A stretch of 5,451 nucleotides of DNA from Methylococcales bacterium (GTDB lineage: Bacteria; Pseudomonadota; Gammaproteobacteria; Methylococcales; Methylomonadaceae). Positions 1 to 5,451 of this stretch are shown one piece after another. The first letter of the stretch is position 1. Each line of letters starts with the position of its first letter. A program made the translations under genes and the position numbers. The stretch covers positions 1-5,451 of the forward strand of contig JAGLBU010000202.1 in NCBI GenBank assembly GCA_023146575.1, written 5' to 3'. The notes below the pieces were generated by a model that was not told the origin of the DNA, did not search any database, and saw only the letters and a program-made list of their open reading frames with translations.

Positions 1-1124
1 CACAGGTAACTTCAACCAGTGCCTTAAGAGAGCAGGTTGAAAAAAATAAAAATGAGTTGGCGCAATTAGAAACATTATTGCAAGAAAATAGCGGCGACTT
101 AACCCAGCTGTTTACGGTAGCAAAACAAGTGGCAGGGGATTTAAACGTTAATTTAAAAACCTCGTTAATTTCGGCACAATTTCCACAGCGTAACCAATTG
201 TTACATAACATCGCGCAAAGTGAAAAAATTCCAACGATTGATCAGCTTGAAGCATTGTGGATAGCTTTACAACAAGAAATGACCGAGTCTGGAAAAATTG
301 TACAATTCACTAATGCAGATAGTAGCGCTTCGGGCTTAGATAAAGTTACCCGCATTGGTAATTTTAATGCAATTGCAAAAGGGGAATATTTACATTATGT
401 CCCTGAAACAGGCAAACTCTCTACCTTATCACGCCAACCTGATGGTGATTATTTGGACATGGCAGAAGATTTAGAATCTGCCAAAGCAGGTGAATTAGTC
501 GATGTCGGTATTGATCCTACTCGCGGGGTTATTTTAAGCATGTTGGTGCAAGCGCCAGACAGCTCTGAACGCATCAAACAAGGTGGTGTCATTGGCTATA
601 TTATTTTAATCATGGGTGCGATAGGGTTTATTTATGCCGTATTTCGATTAATCACCTTGATGGGAACAGCGAAAGAAATGGAAGCGCAAATCAGCCGTGA
701 AAAAGCCGACAGTGGTAATCCATTAGGACGTATTTTTATAGCGGCGCAACAAGATGATGCCGCAAGCATGGAAAATGAAAACCTAGAGCTGTTATTAGAT
801 GAAGCGATTACCCGAGAAATTCCTGCGCTAGAACGAGGTCTGCCAATGATTAAATTACTTGCCGCCGTCGCGCCTTTATTAGGGTTATTAGGAACGGTTA
901 CAGGCATGATTGCAACGTTCCAGTCCATTAGTTTATTTGGCACAGGTGACCCAAAATTGATGGCAAACGGTATTTCCCAAGCCTTAGTGACTACCATGTT
1001 AGGCTTGTGCATCGCCATTCCATTACTATTTTTACACAGTATCGTGGCGGCACGCAGTCGTACGTTGATACAAATATTAGATGAACAAACCGCAGGCTTA
1101 TTGGCTAGACGGTTAGAAAAATAA
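1..1124 (+). CDS. ttpC: TtpC-like long ExbB/TolQ-family protein, 5' partial
   Basis: The reading frame is open from the window edge (first full codon at 3), so the true start lies upstream; 373 residues are visible. The TTG at 57 is only an internal Leu codon. Layout in visible numbering: a charged coiled-coil-like N-terminus (about 1-30), a globular, probably periplasmic region (about 30-190), TM1 (about 195-217), a cytoplasmic stretch, then the MotA/TolQ/ExbB core with TM2 containing GLLGTVTGM (about 282-304) and TM3 (about 325-350). Extra N-terminal periplasmic sequence before an ExbB core is the TtpC architecture. TtpC is a component of the Vibrio TonB2 system thought to link the inner-membrane motor to transduction. 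Those proteins are usually around 450 residues, so roughly 80 are missing here (inference). The stop TAA shares its last A with the next ATG. The family call is firm; the name ttpC rests on architecture and gene order. Confidence 0.93.
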   Translation, partial: QVTSTSALREQVEKNKNELAQLETLLQENSGDLTQLFTVAKQVAGDLNVNLKTSLISAQFPQRNQLLHNIAQSEKIPTIDQLEALWIALQQEMTESGKIVQFTNADSSASGLDKVTRIGNFNAIAKGEYLHYVPETGKLSTLSRQPDGDYLDMAEDLESAKAGELVDVGIDPTRGVILSMLVQAPDSSERIKQGGVIGYIILIMGAIGFIYAVFRLITLMGTAKEMEAQISREKADSGNPLGRIFIAAQQDDAASMENENLELLLDEAITREIPALERGLPMIKLLAAVAPLLGLLGTVTGMIATFQSISLFGTGDPKLMANGISQALVTTMLGLCIAIPLLFLHSIVAARSRTLIQILDEQTAGLLARRLEK

Positions 1125-1648
1125 TGATGCCGTCCACAGGTTTTTTTGAAAGTATTGGACTGTTTTTACAAACAGGTGGGACGATTTTATGGGTTATTCT
1201 GTTTGTCTCAATTATCTTGTGGTGTTTGATTATAGAGCGGTTTTTATTTTTTAAATTAACGTACCCAGACCTGCGTTTAGAATGGTTATATCACTGGGAA
1301 CAACGACGTGATAAACACTCCAAAAAATCCTTATTTATTCGTGAAGCCACATTATCAGAAGCACGAATCAGTATGAATAAAACCGTGCCGATTATTAAAA
1401 TGTTAATCGCCTTATGTCCCTTATTAGGTTTGTTAGGCACGGTCACAGGCATGATTAATGTCTTTGATGTCCTAGCAATTACAGGCACAGGTAATGCACG
1501 AGCAATGGCGGCGGGGATTTCACAAGCCACCGTTCCCACAATGGCAGGCATGGTTATTGCCATTTCCGGTTTATATTTCATTAAACTAATTGAAGAGCAT
1601 GTAAGTGATGAAAGTCATCATCTTGCAGATTTATTAAAATATCACTAA
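1124..1648 (+). CDS. exbB: Short ExbB proton-channel subunit of TonB2-type system
   Basis: This 174-residue protein is the compact ExbB of the cluster. ExbB forms the inner-membrane oligomer that, with ExbD, conducts protons and energises TonB. TM1 is about residues 19-42, followed by a short basic cytoplasmic segment (about 43-88). TM2 carries CPLLGLLGTVTGM (about 98-110) and TM3 lies at about 134-156. Thr106 and Thr139 are candidates for the pore-lining threonines known in ExbB. It is shorter than E. coli ExbB (244 residues), as is usual for the TonB2 type. Residues 88-151 align without gaps to the same block of the upstream protein, including GLLGTVTGM and GISQA, so the two genes are paralogues. 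The start overlaps the previous stop by one base (TAATG). A second in-frame ATG follows directly at 1127 and could equally be used. No clear Shine-Dalgarno is visible, which suggests translational coupling. Confidence 0.95.
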   Translation: MMPSTGFFESIGLFLQTGGTILWVILFVSIILWCLIIERFLFFKLTYPDLRLEWLYHWEQRRDKHSKKSLFIREATLSEARISMNKTVPIIKMLIALCPLLGLLGTVTGMINVFDVLAITGTGNARAMAAGISQATVPTMAGMVIAISGLYFIKLIEEHVSDESHHLADLLKYH

Positions 1649-1662
1649 CTTACCCTTTTATT

Positions 1663-2073
1663 ATGCGTCGTCGATCTAGTCGTTCTTCTACCGAACAAGC
1701 TGCCGATATTGATATGACACCGATGTTAGACATCGTGTTTATCATGTTAATTTTCTTTATTGTAACCACCTCCTTTGTCAAAGAATCAGGGATTGAAATC
1801 AACCGTCCTAGTGCAGATGGCACCGCAACTCGAACGGAAAATGCTAACATTATTGTCGGAATTAAACCCAATGGTGAAGTGTGGATTGATAAACAATTGG
1901 TCGATATTCGGTCAGTACGCGCTAACATTGCGCGCTTACATGCGGAAAACCCCCTAGGGGCTGTCATTGTTGCCGCTGATAAAGAATCTAAAACCAAAAC
2001 GTTAATCCAAGTGATGGATCAAATTCGTTTAGCAGGGGTGATGAATGCCTCTATTGCCACTGATACAGACTGA
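1663..2073 (+). CDS. exbD: ExbD biopolymer transport protein
   Basis: This 136-residue ExbD/TolR-family protein has a single N-terminal membrane helix and a periplasmic domain. The N-terminus is basic (MRRRSSR) and leads into DIDMTPMLDIVFIMLIFF, the family signature. Asp23 in this motif corresponds to the essential proton-carrying Asp25 of E. coli ExbD. Residues about 60-134 form the periplasmic domain, with the typical IKPNGEVWID strand and an ENPLGAVIVAADKES segment. Length is normal for the family (about 130-140). It works inside the ExbB ring to couple proton flow to TonB movement. The ATG at 1663 puts the basic residues right before the helix, as expected. It lies 14 bases after the exbB stop, in a pyrimidine-rich spacer with no Shine-Dalgarno. 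TonB follows after 2 bases. Confidence 0.96.
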   Translation: MRRRSSRSSTEQAADIDMTPMLDIVFIMLIFFIVTTSFVKESGIEINRPSADGTATRTENANIIVGIKPNGEVWIDKQLVDIRSVRANIARLHAENPLGAVIVAADKESKTKTLIQVMDQIRLAGVMNASIATDTD

Positions 2074-2075
2074 TT

Positions 2076-3185
2076 GTGAAGCGTCCAAGCCTAGCTCTTT
2101 TATTCGGTATTTTTATTTCATTAGGCTTATTTTGGCTAATGCAGGCGATGATTATTAATAATCAACAGCCGATGAAAACCACCAAGTCATTACAAATGAC
2201 AGAATTTATTAAACTCAAAAAGCTTGAGGAAAAGGTTCAAAAAAAACCGAAACCGCCAGAAGAATTATTAGCGCCCCCACCACCACCGCCTGAAGAGCCT
2301 CAAAAACCACTGGAACAGCAAGTTACGCCAGAGATGGAAATCCCTGAGCTTGCGATGGTAGAGCCTGAAGTCATGACCAATGACGACGTGAAATTGGTGG
2401 AAGTTAAAAAAGAAATTATCAAACCAATACCTGTGGTTGAACCAAAGCCAACTCCGAAGGTAAAGAAAAAACTTAAGCTTAAAAAGAAAAGCCCTAAGCT
2501 TAAAAAGAAAACTCTAAAACTGAAAAAAGCACCAAAAATTAAGCCAAAAAAGAAACTAAAACGCAAAGAAAAACCGAAGAAGAAACGGTCTGAAAAAAGC
2601 ACTAAAAAGAAAAGTAGTAAGAAAAAAACCAAAAGCACTAAAAAGAAGAGTAGTAAGAAAAAAACAACCAAAAGCACTAAAAAGAAAAGTAGTAAAAATA
2701 AAACCAAGAAAAAAGCTAAAAAATCGAAAAAAAGTAAAAAGAACACTCGAGCGGATTTATTAGCCGAACTAAGGGCTATTAAAAATTCGACCAAAAAATT
2801 TGAGCGTCTGAAAAAGGCTAAAAAGAAAGCCAAAAAAGCGGCTAAGAAGGCAGCGAGGAAAAAGGCTAAGGTTACAAAAGCTAAATCGAAATCCTCTAGC
2901 GGGGTGAAAGGGGGGAGTTCTGCGGCGAAAGTGTTATCAAGAGCGCGCCCGAGTTATCCACGCCGTGCAAGACGTAATCGCCAAGAAGGCTGGGTGAAAA
3001 TACGCTTTGTTGTGAGTGCGAGTGGAAGGGTTACTAATCCTTCTGTGGTTGGCTCAAAACCCAGTGGTGTTTTTAATAGCGCCGCATTAAGTGCCATTCG
3101 TCGTTATCGCTTTAAAGCTAAAAAAGTAAATGGGCGCGCTGTAGCTCAACCCTTTACGCAAACTATTTATTTTAAATTACCATGA
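2076..3185 (+). CDS. tonB: TonB energy transducer with very lysine-rich linker
   Basis: TonB spans the periplasm and passes energy from ExbB-ExbD to outer-membrane receptors. The start is GTG, 2 bases after the exbD stop; it places MKR directly before the membrane anchor (about 5-27). Next come a Pro/Glu-rich part with six consecutive prolines (67-72) and acidic residues to about 123, then an extraordinary lysine-rich linker (128-223: about 55 Lys and only two acidic residues) with three copies of a 12-13 residue KST/KKKSSKKKT unit at 174-210. A probable basic helix follows (about 225-270). The TonB C-terminal domain is at about 285-369, with PSYPRRARR, then GWVKIRFVVSASGRV, then an A-I-R-R-Y-R-F segment, ending in FKLP. 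At 369 residues it is much longer than the roughly 205-245 usual for TonB proteins, and the excess is the linker. The anchor shows no histidine, unlike E. coli TonB (His20). The domain identity is firm; the linker's role is unknown. Confidence 0.94.
   Translation: MKRPSLALLFGIFISLGLFWLMQAMIINNQQPMKTTKSLQMTEFIKLKKLEEKVQKKPKPPEELLAPPPPPPEEPQKPLEQQVTPEMEIPELAMVEPEVMTNDDVKLVEVKKEIIKPIPVVEPKPTPKVKKKLKLKKKSPKLKKKTLKLKKAPKIKPKKKLKRKEKPKKKRSEKSTKKKSSKKKTKSTKKKSSKKKTTKSTKKKSSKNKTKKKAKKSKKSKKNTRADLLAELRAIKNSTKKFERLKKAKKKAKKAAKKAARKKAKVTKAKSKSSSGVKGGSSAAKVLSRARPSYPRRARRNRQEGWVKIRFVVSASGRVTNPSVVGSKPSGVFNSAALSAIRRYRFKAKKVNGRAVAQPFTQTIYFKLP
2474..2511 (+). repeat. Two copies of a 17-base unit, 21-base period, in tonB
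   Basis: The 17-base sequence TAAGCTTAAAAAGAAAA occurs at 2474-2490 and again at 2495-2511, a spacing of 21 bases or exactly seven codons. At protein level it gives a Lys/Leu-alternating stretch (KLKKK units, about residues 134-146). The exact DNA identity, including synonymous positions, points to a recent local duplication rather than protein-level convergence alone. Confidence 0.75.
2595..2705 (+). repeat. Three tandem 36/39/36-base repeats within tonB
   Basis: Three adjacent, nearly identical units lie at 2595-2630, 2631-2669 and 2670-2705. They encode KSTKKKSSKKKT, KSTKKKSSKKKTT and KSTKKKSSKNKT (residues 174-210). All lengths are multiples of three, so gain or loss of a unit keeps the frame. 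Copy 2 differs from copy 1 by one A-to-G change and an inserted Thr codon; copy 3 has one changed Lys codon (to Asn). The high nucleotide identity indicates recent expansion, probably by slippage or unequal recombination. Confidence 0.9.
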
Positions 3186-4372
3186 AGATAACTCATTATA
3201 TTTTACCTATCCTTATGGTTGCGGCGCTTGGAAATATCCCCCCCAGTTTTGCCAATGTGGTCTCAAAGCCTGTCTATTATCAGCTCAAAAAAGTTGACCA
3301 ACTGATTGCAAAAAAATCCTATGATGATGCGGAAAAAATTTTACAGCAAGAATTAAAACGCAATAAAAATAACTACGAAAAAGCGATTTTGTTGCGTAGT
3401 TTAGCCAGTGTTTATGGTGCACAAAAAAATTACCCCAAAGCGATTGAATTTTTAAACAACGCGTTGGCGGTCAAATCTTTACCGTATGAAGCGACACAAA
3501 AAGTACAATTGAGTTTAGGGCAGTTTTATTTAGCCAATAAAGAACCCGATAAAGCCTTTCCGTTATTAGATGCTTGGTATAAACACAACCCTGATCCTGC
3601 GCCGAAAATCGCTATTTTACTAGCCAATATTTACAGTCAAAACAAACAATACGACAAAGCTACGGTATTGGTTCAAAAAGCCACGGCGGCGACTGAAAAC
3701 CCACCAAAAGAATGGACAGAGTTACAACTCGCTTTAGGCTATAAAACCAAAGACTTTCGAGCGGCGATTGTGGTACTCGAAAAAAAACTGGCTGAAGAAC
3801 CTGAAAATAAAGACCATTGGAAACAACTAAGTGCCGCCTACCATAATGCAGAAAATTATACCAAAGCCGCTACTATCAAACATCTAGCCTACCAACGAGG
3901 TTTTTTAAAAACCGAATCTGAATTGCTGGAATTAGCCAAATTATTTTTATACGCCAATACACCACATAAAGCCGCTCAATTTTTAGAAGAATGGTTTTTA
4001 GCCAAAAAACTGCCCGAAAACGCTCAAAATTTAGAATTATTAGGCGGCGCATGGTTAAGTGCAAAAGAACCTTTAGCGGCTAAAAAATATTTGGAAACGG
4101 CGTTAACCTTAGCACCAAAAGCATCAATTCATGAAAAATTAGCCCAAATTTATGCAGCGGATAAAAAATGGAAAAAGGCGTTAGAAAGCTTTAACGCCTC
4201 CTTAAAACTTGGGGTATTTTCCCAACAAGGGCGCAGTCAATTATTATTAGGAATCACGCAATTTCATTTAAAAAATATGCCAGAGGCAGGGGCGGCTTTT
4301 GAGTTAGCGAGTATTTATAAAGAAACAGCGGTGGCGGCACAAAAATGGTTGAATTATATGAGCGATCAGTAG
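3182..4372 (+). CDS. Secreted TPR-repeat protein of the TonB2 operon
   Basis: This 396-residue protein has an apparent Sec signal peptide: basic start, hydrophobic core at about 5-19, and a likely cleavage after SFA at residue 24. No lipobox cysteine is seen, so it is probably a soluble periplasmic protein. The remainder is a run of about nine or ten helical TPR-like repeats, for example around residues 66-97, 107-137, 142-170, 177-207, 282-311 and 314-343, with recurring A-x-x-Y and Y/W-x-K-A patterns such as QNKQYDKA and ADKKWKKA. TPR solenoids bind other proteins. Its ATG overlaps the tonB stop by four bases (ATGA), tying its expression to tonB. A TPR gene next to tonB2 is a recurrent arrangement in marine gammaproteobacteria, so a role in assembling or regulating the TonB complex is plausible, but this is inference from position. 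The substrate or partner cannot be read from the sequence. Confidence 0.9.
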   Translation: MKITHYILPILMVAALGNIPPSFANVVSKPVYYQLKKVDQLIAKKSYDDAEKILQQELKRNKNNYEKAILLRSLASVYGAQKNYPKAIEFLNNALAVKSLPYEATQKVQLSLGQFYLANKEPDKAFPLLDAWYKHNPDPAPKIAILLANIYSQNKQYDKATVLVQKATAATENPPKEWTELQLALGYKTKDFRAAIVVLEKKLAEEPENKDHWKQLSAAYHNAENYTKAATIKHLAYQRGFLKTESELLELAKLFLYANTPHKAAQFLEEWFLAKKLPENAQNLELLGGAWLSAKEPLAAKKYLETALTLAPKASIHEKLAQIYAADKKWKKALESFNASLKLGVFSQQGRSQLLLGITQFHLKNMPEAGAAFELASIYKETAVAAQKWLNYMSDQ

Positions 4373-4430
4373 CCCCTGAGAATCTGTCAAGTCTCGATAG
4401 GTCATAGCCTTCCTTAATATCATAATCAAA
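4373..4430. other. Convergent intergenic gap without clear terminator
   Basis: These 58 bases separate the stop of the TPR gene (+) from the 3' end of the tRNA (-). I find only 3-4 base-pair inverted matches, and no GC-rich hairpin followed by a T run on either strand. Transcripts from both sides may end by Rho, or run into each other. Confidence 0.6.
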
Positions 4431-4507
4431 TGGCACGCCCGAGACGATTCGAACGTCCGACCTCACCCTCCGGAGGGGTGCGCTCTATCCAGCTGAGCTA
4501 CGGGCGC
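4431..4507 (-). tRNA. tRNA-Arg (anticodon CCG)
   Basis: This is a 77-base cloverleaf on the minus strand. The acceptor arm pairs GCGCCCG with CGGGCGT, with a G1:U72 wobble at the end. The D-arm is GCTC/GAGC with loop AGCTGGATA. The anticodon stem is CACCC/GGGTG with loop CTCCGGA, giving anticodon CCG at 4471-4473 (reads CGG, arginine). The T-arm is GGACG/CGTCT with loop TTCGAAT, and the 3' CCA is encoded. It closely matches the E. coli argX tRNA in layout and length. CGG codons do occur in the neighbouring genes (for example exbB residue 39 and tonB residue 171). It lies 38 bases after rep on the same strand, so it may be processed from a rep transcript or have its own promoter. Confidence 0.97.
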
Positions 4508-4522
4508 GTGACATGAAGGGGT

Positions 4523-4551
4523 ATTTTAACTGATTCTAAATTGAATTACGA
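4523..4551 (-). promoter_or_regulatory. Weak candidate promoter for tRNA-Arg
   Basis: On the minus strand a TAAAAT (4523-4528) lies 15 bases before the tRNA 5' end and is followed by a C-rich stretch (ACCCC) of the kind seen in stable-RNA promoter discriminators. At 17-base spacing the -35 position reads TCGTAA (4546-4551), only three matches to consensus and overlapping the end of rep. AT-rich background makes a chance match likely. Confidence 0.22.
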
Positions 4552-5451
4552 TAACATTGTTTTTAAATTTGCAAGACTGGCGCGTCCACGTTCTTTCACC
4601 ACCAATGGATCGAGCGGTTTTTGATTTGGCCATTCTAAATCGTCTTGAGGTAATTCAGATAAAAAACGGCTGGGGTCGGTTTCTGAAATTTCACCATAAC
4701 GTTTACGATGCGTGCAATAACTAAAGGTGCAGCTGCGTTGTGCGCGGGTAATGCCGACATAGGCTAAGCGGCGTTCTTCTTCTATGTTATCGGTTTCAAT
4801 ACTGTTTTGGTGCGGCAGTATATTTTCTTCCATGCCGATTAAAAATACATGCGGAAACTCCAACCCTTTGGCGGCGTGTAGAGTCATTAAGCTGACTTGA
4901 TCACCTGCTTCATCGTCTTCTTGGCGGTCTAAAATATCCAATAACATCGCTTTTGAAACTACTTCGGATAAGGTTTTTTCAGGTTCATTGTCGTCTGCTT
5001 TGCCCATATTTCGGAGCCAATCAACTAAATCGGTGACATTTTGTTGCTGTCTTTTCGCCGACTCAGGGGTTTTGCTGTTTTCTTTAAGCCATTGTTCATA
5101 ACCAATTTGCTCTAACATATTATCTACGGTGTTAAAGCAATCGCCTTGTTCTATTTTTTCGGAAGTAGTGCGTGTCCAGTCGCAAAAACGATTTAACCGT
5201 GTAATGGCTTTTTCAGATAAAGTTTGGGTTAACCCCATTTCAGAGCAGGCTGAAAATAAACTGATTTGCCGATCATTGGCGTATTTTCCTAATTTTTCCA
5301 AAGTTGTCGGCCCGATTTCACGCCGTGGCGTATTGATGACTCGTAAAAAAGCGGCATCATCGTCTTGATTGACCAATAAACGTAAATAACTCATTACATC
5401 TTTAACCTCGGTATAGGAAAAAAACGAGGTGCTACCGCTGATAAAATAAGG
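4546..5451 (-). CDS. rep: ATP-dependent DNA helicase Rep, C-terminal part (5' partial)
   Basis: Rep is a superfamily 1A (UvrD/Rep) 3'-5' helicase that helps replication forks pass protein roadblocks and restart. The frame is open to the window edge: before the Met at 5394 there are 19 more codons beginning PYFISGSTSFF, matching the E. coli Rep segment around GGTSFF. The start is therefore beyond the window and 301 residues are visible, roughly the last 45 percent of a protein of about 670. Seen in visible numbering: NTPRREIGPTTLEKLG (about 40-55, 2B region), motif V SLMTLHAAKGLEF (187-199), GMEENILPH (206-214) and motif VI EEERRLAYVGITRAQ with its catalytic arginine (224-238). The tail LPQDDLEW then LANLKTML resembles E. 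coli Rep rather than UvrD or PcrA. The Walker A and B motifs lie outside the window. No frameshift is visible. tRNA-Arg follows 38 bases downstream on the same strand. Confidence 0.96.
   Translation of the reverse strand, partial: PYFISGSTSFFSYTEVKDVMSYLRLLVNQDDDAAFLRVINTPRREIGPTTLEKLGKYANDRQISLFSACSEMGLTQTLSEKAITRLNRFCDWTRTTSEKIEQGDCFNTVDNMLEQIGYEQWLKENSKTPESAKRQQQNVTDLVDWLRNMGKADDNEPEKTLSEVVSKAMLLDILDRQEDDEAGDQVSLMTLHAAKGLEFPHVFLIGMEENILPHQNSIETDNIEEERRLAYVGITRAQRSCTFSYCTHRKRYGEISETDPSRFLSELPQDDLEWPNQKPLDPLVVKERGRASLANLKTMLS

Noticed and set aside
57..59. TTG as start codon of the first gene
   Set aside because: The frame stays open upstream to the window edge with coiled-coil-like residues, and family members have a longer N-terminus. 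This is an internal Leu codon.
2595..2705. The tandem repeats as a CRISPR array
   Set aside because: The units are directly adjacent with no unique spacers, and they are in-frame coding sequence of tonB.
2300..2833. Minus-strand 177-codon open frame rich in Phe and Leu
   Set aside because: It is the complement of the lysine-rich part of tonB; AAA/AAG codons read backwards give TTT/CTT. It has no independent support.
4353..4390. Minus-strand TTGACA (4385-4390) and TATAAT (4353-4358) as a promoter
   Set aside because: The two perfect hexamers are 26 bases apart, far from the 16-18 needed, and would fire antisense into the TPR gene.
4254..4466. Minus-strand 70-codon open frame
   Set aside because: It starts inside the tRNA and runs into the antisense of the TPR gene; no recognisable domain or ribosome site.
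4431..4507. tRNA gene as an integration site for a mobile element
   Set aside because: No integrase gene, no partial tRNA repeat and no change of gene character are visible near it.
5129..5368. Plus-strand 79-codon open frame inside rep
   Set aside because: It lies wholly antisense to conserved Rep sequence and resembles no protein family I recognise.
5392..5394. ATG as the start of rep
   Set aside because: The 19 codons before it match the Rep family (PYFISGSTSFF), and the protein would lack its ATPase motifs. It is internal Met.

Overview
The window comes from the chromosome of an AT-rich gammaproteobacterium. Three things support this: a Rep helicase closely resembling the enterobacterial protein, a tRNA-Arg(CCG) almost superimposable on the E. 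coli tRNA, and a TonB2-type gene cluster of the kind known from Vibrio, Shewanella and other marine gammaproteobacteria. I cannot name the genus from sequence alone.

Left part, + strand, 1-4372: a tightly packed operon for a TonB-type energy transducer. Its order is a TtpC-like long ExbB homologue (start lies before the window), a short ExbB, ExbD, TonB, and a secreted TPR protein. Junctions are a 1-base overlap (TAATG), a 14-base gap, a 2-base gap before a GTG start, and a 4-base overlap (ATGA). None of these starts has a convincing Shine-Dalgarno sequence, so translation is probably coupled along one mRNA. The promoter and probably one or more upstream genes lie outside the window.

Right part, - strand, 4431-5451: the C-terminal 301 codons of rep (start lies beyond the window), followed 38 bases downstream by tRNA-Arg(CCG) with an encoded CCA. 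These two converge on the TonB operon across a 58-base gap that shows no clear rho-independent terminator.

How the genes work together: the ExbB-ExbD complex uses the proton gradient to drive TonB, which spans the periplasm and opens TonB-dependent outer-membrane receptors for siderophores, haem, cobalamin or other ligands. In TonB2 systems a TtpC protein is additionally required, and the TPR protein is a likely periplasmic accessory. The substrate is not shown, because no receptor gene is in the window.

The most unusual element is the TonB linker. It is an extremely lysine-rich, partly tandem-repeated segment (about 55 lysines in 96 residues) where well-studied TonBs carry a shorter Pro/Glu/Lys stretch. 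Everything else is recognisable family biology. I see no wholly new system, mobile element or CRISPR array.
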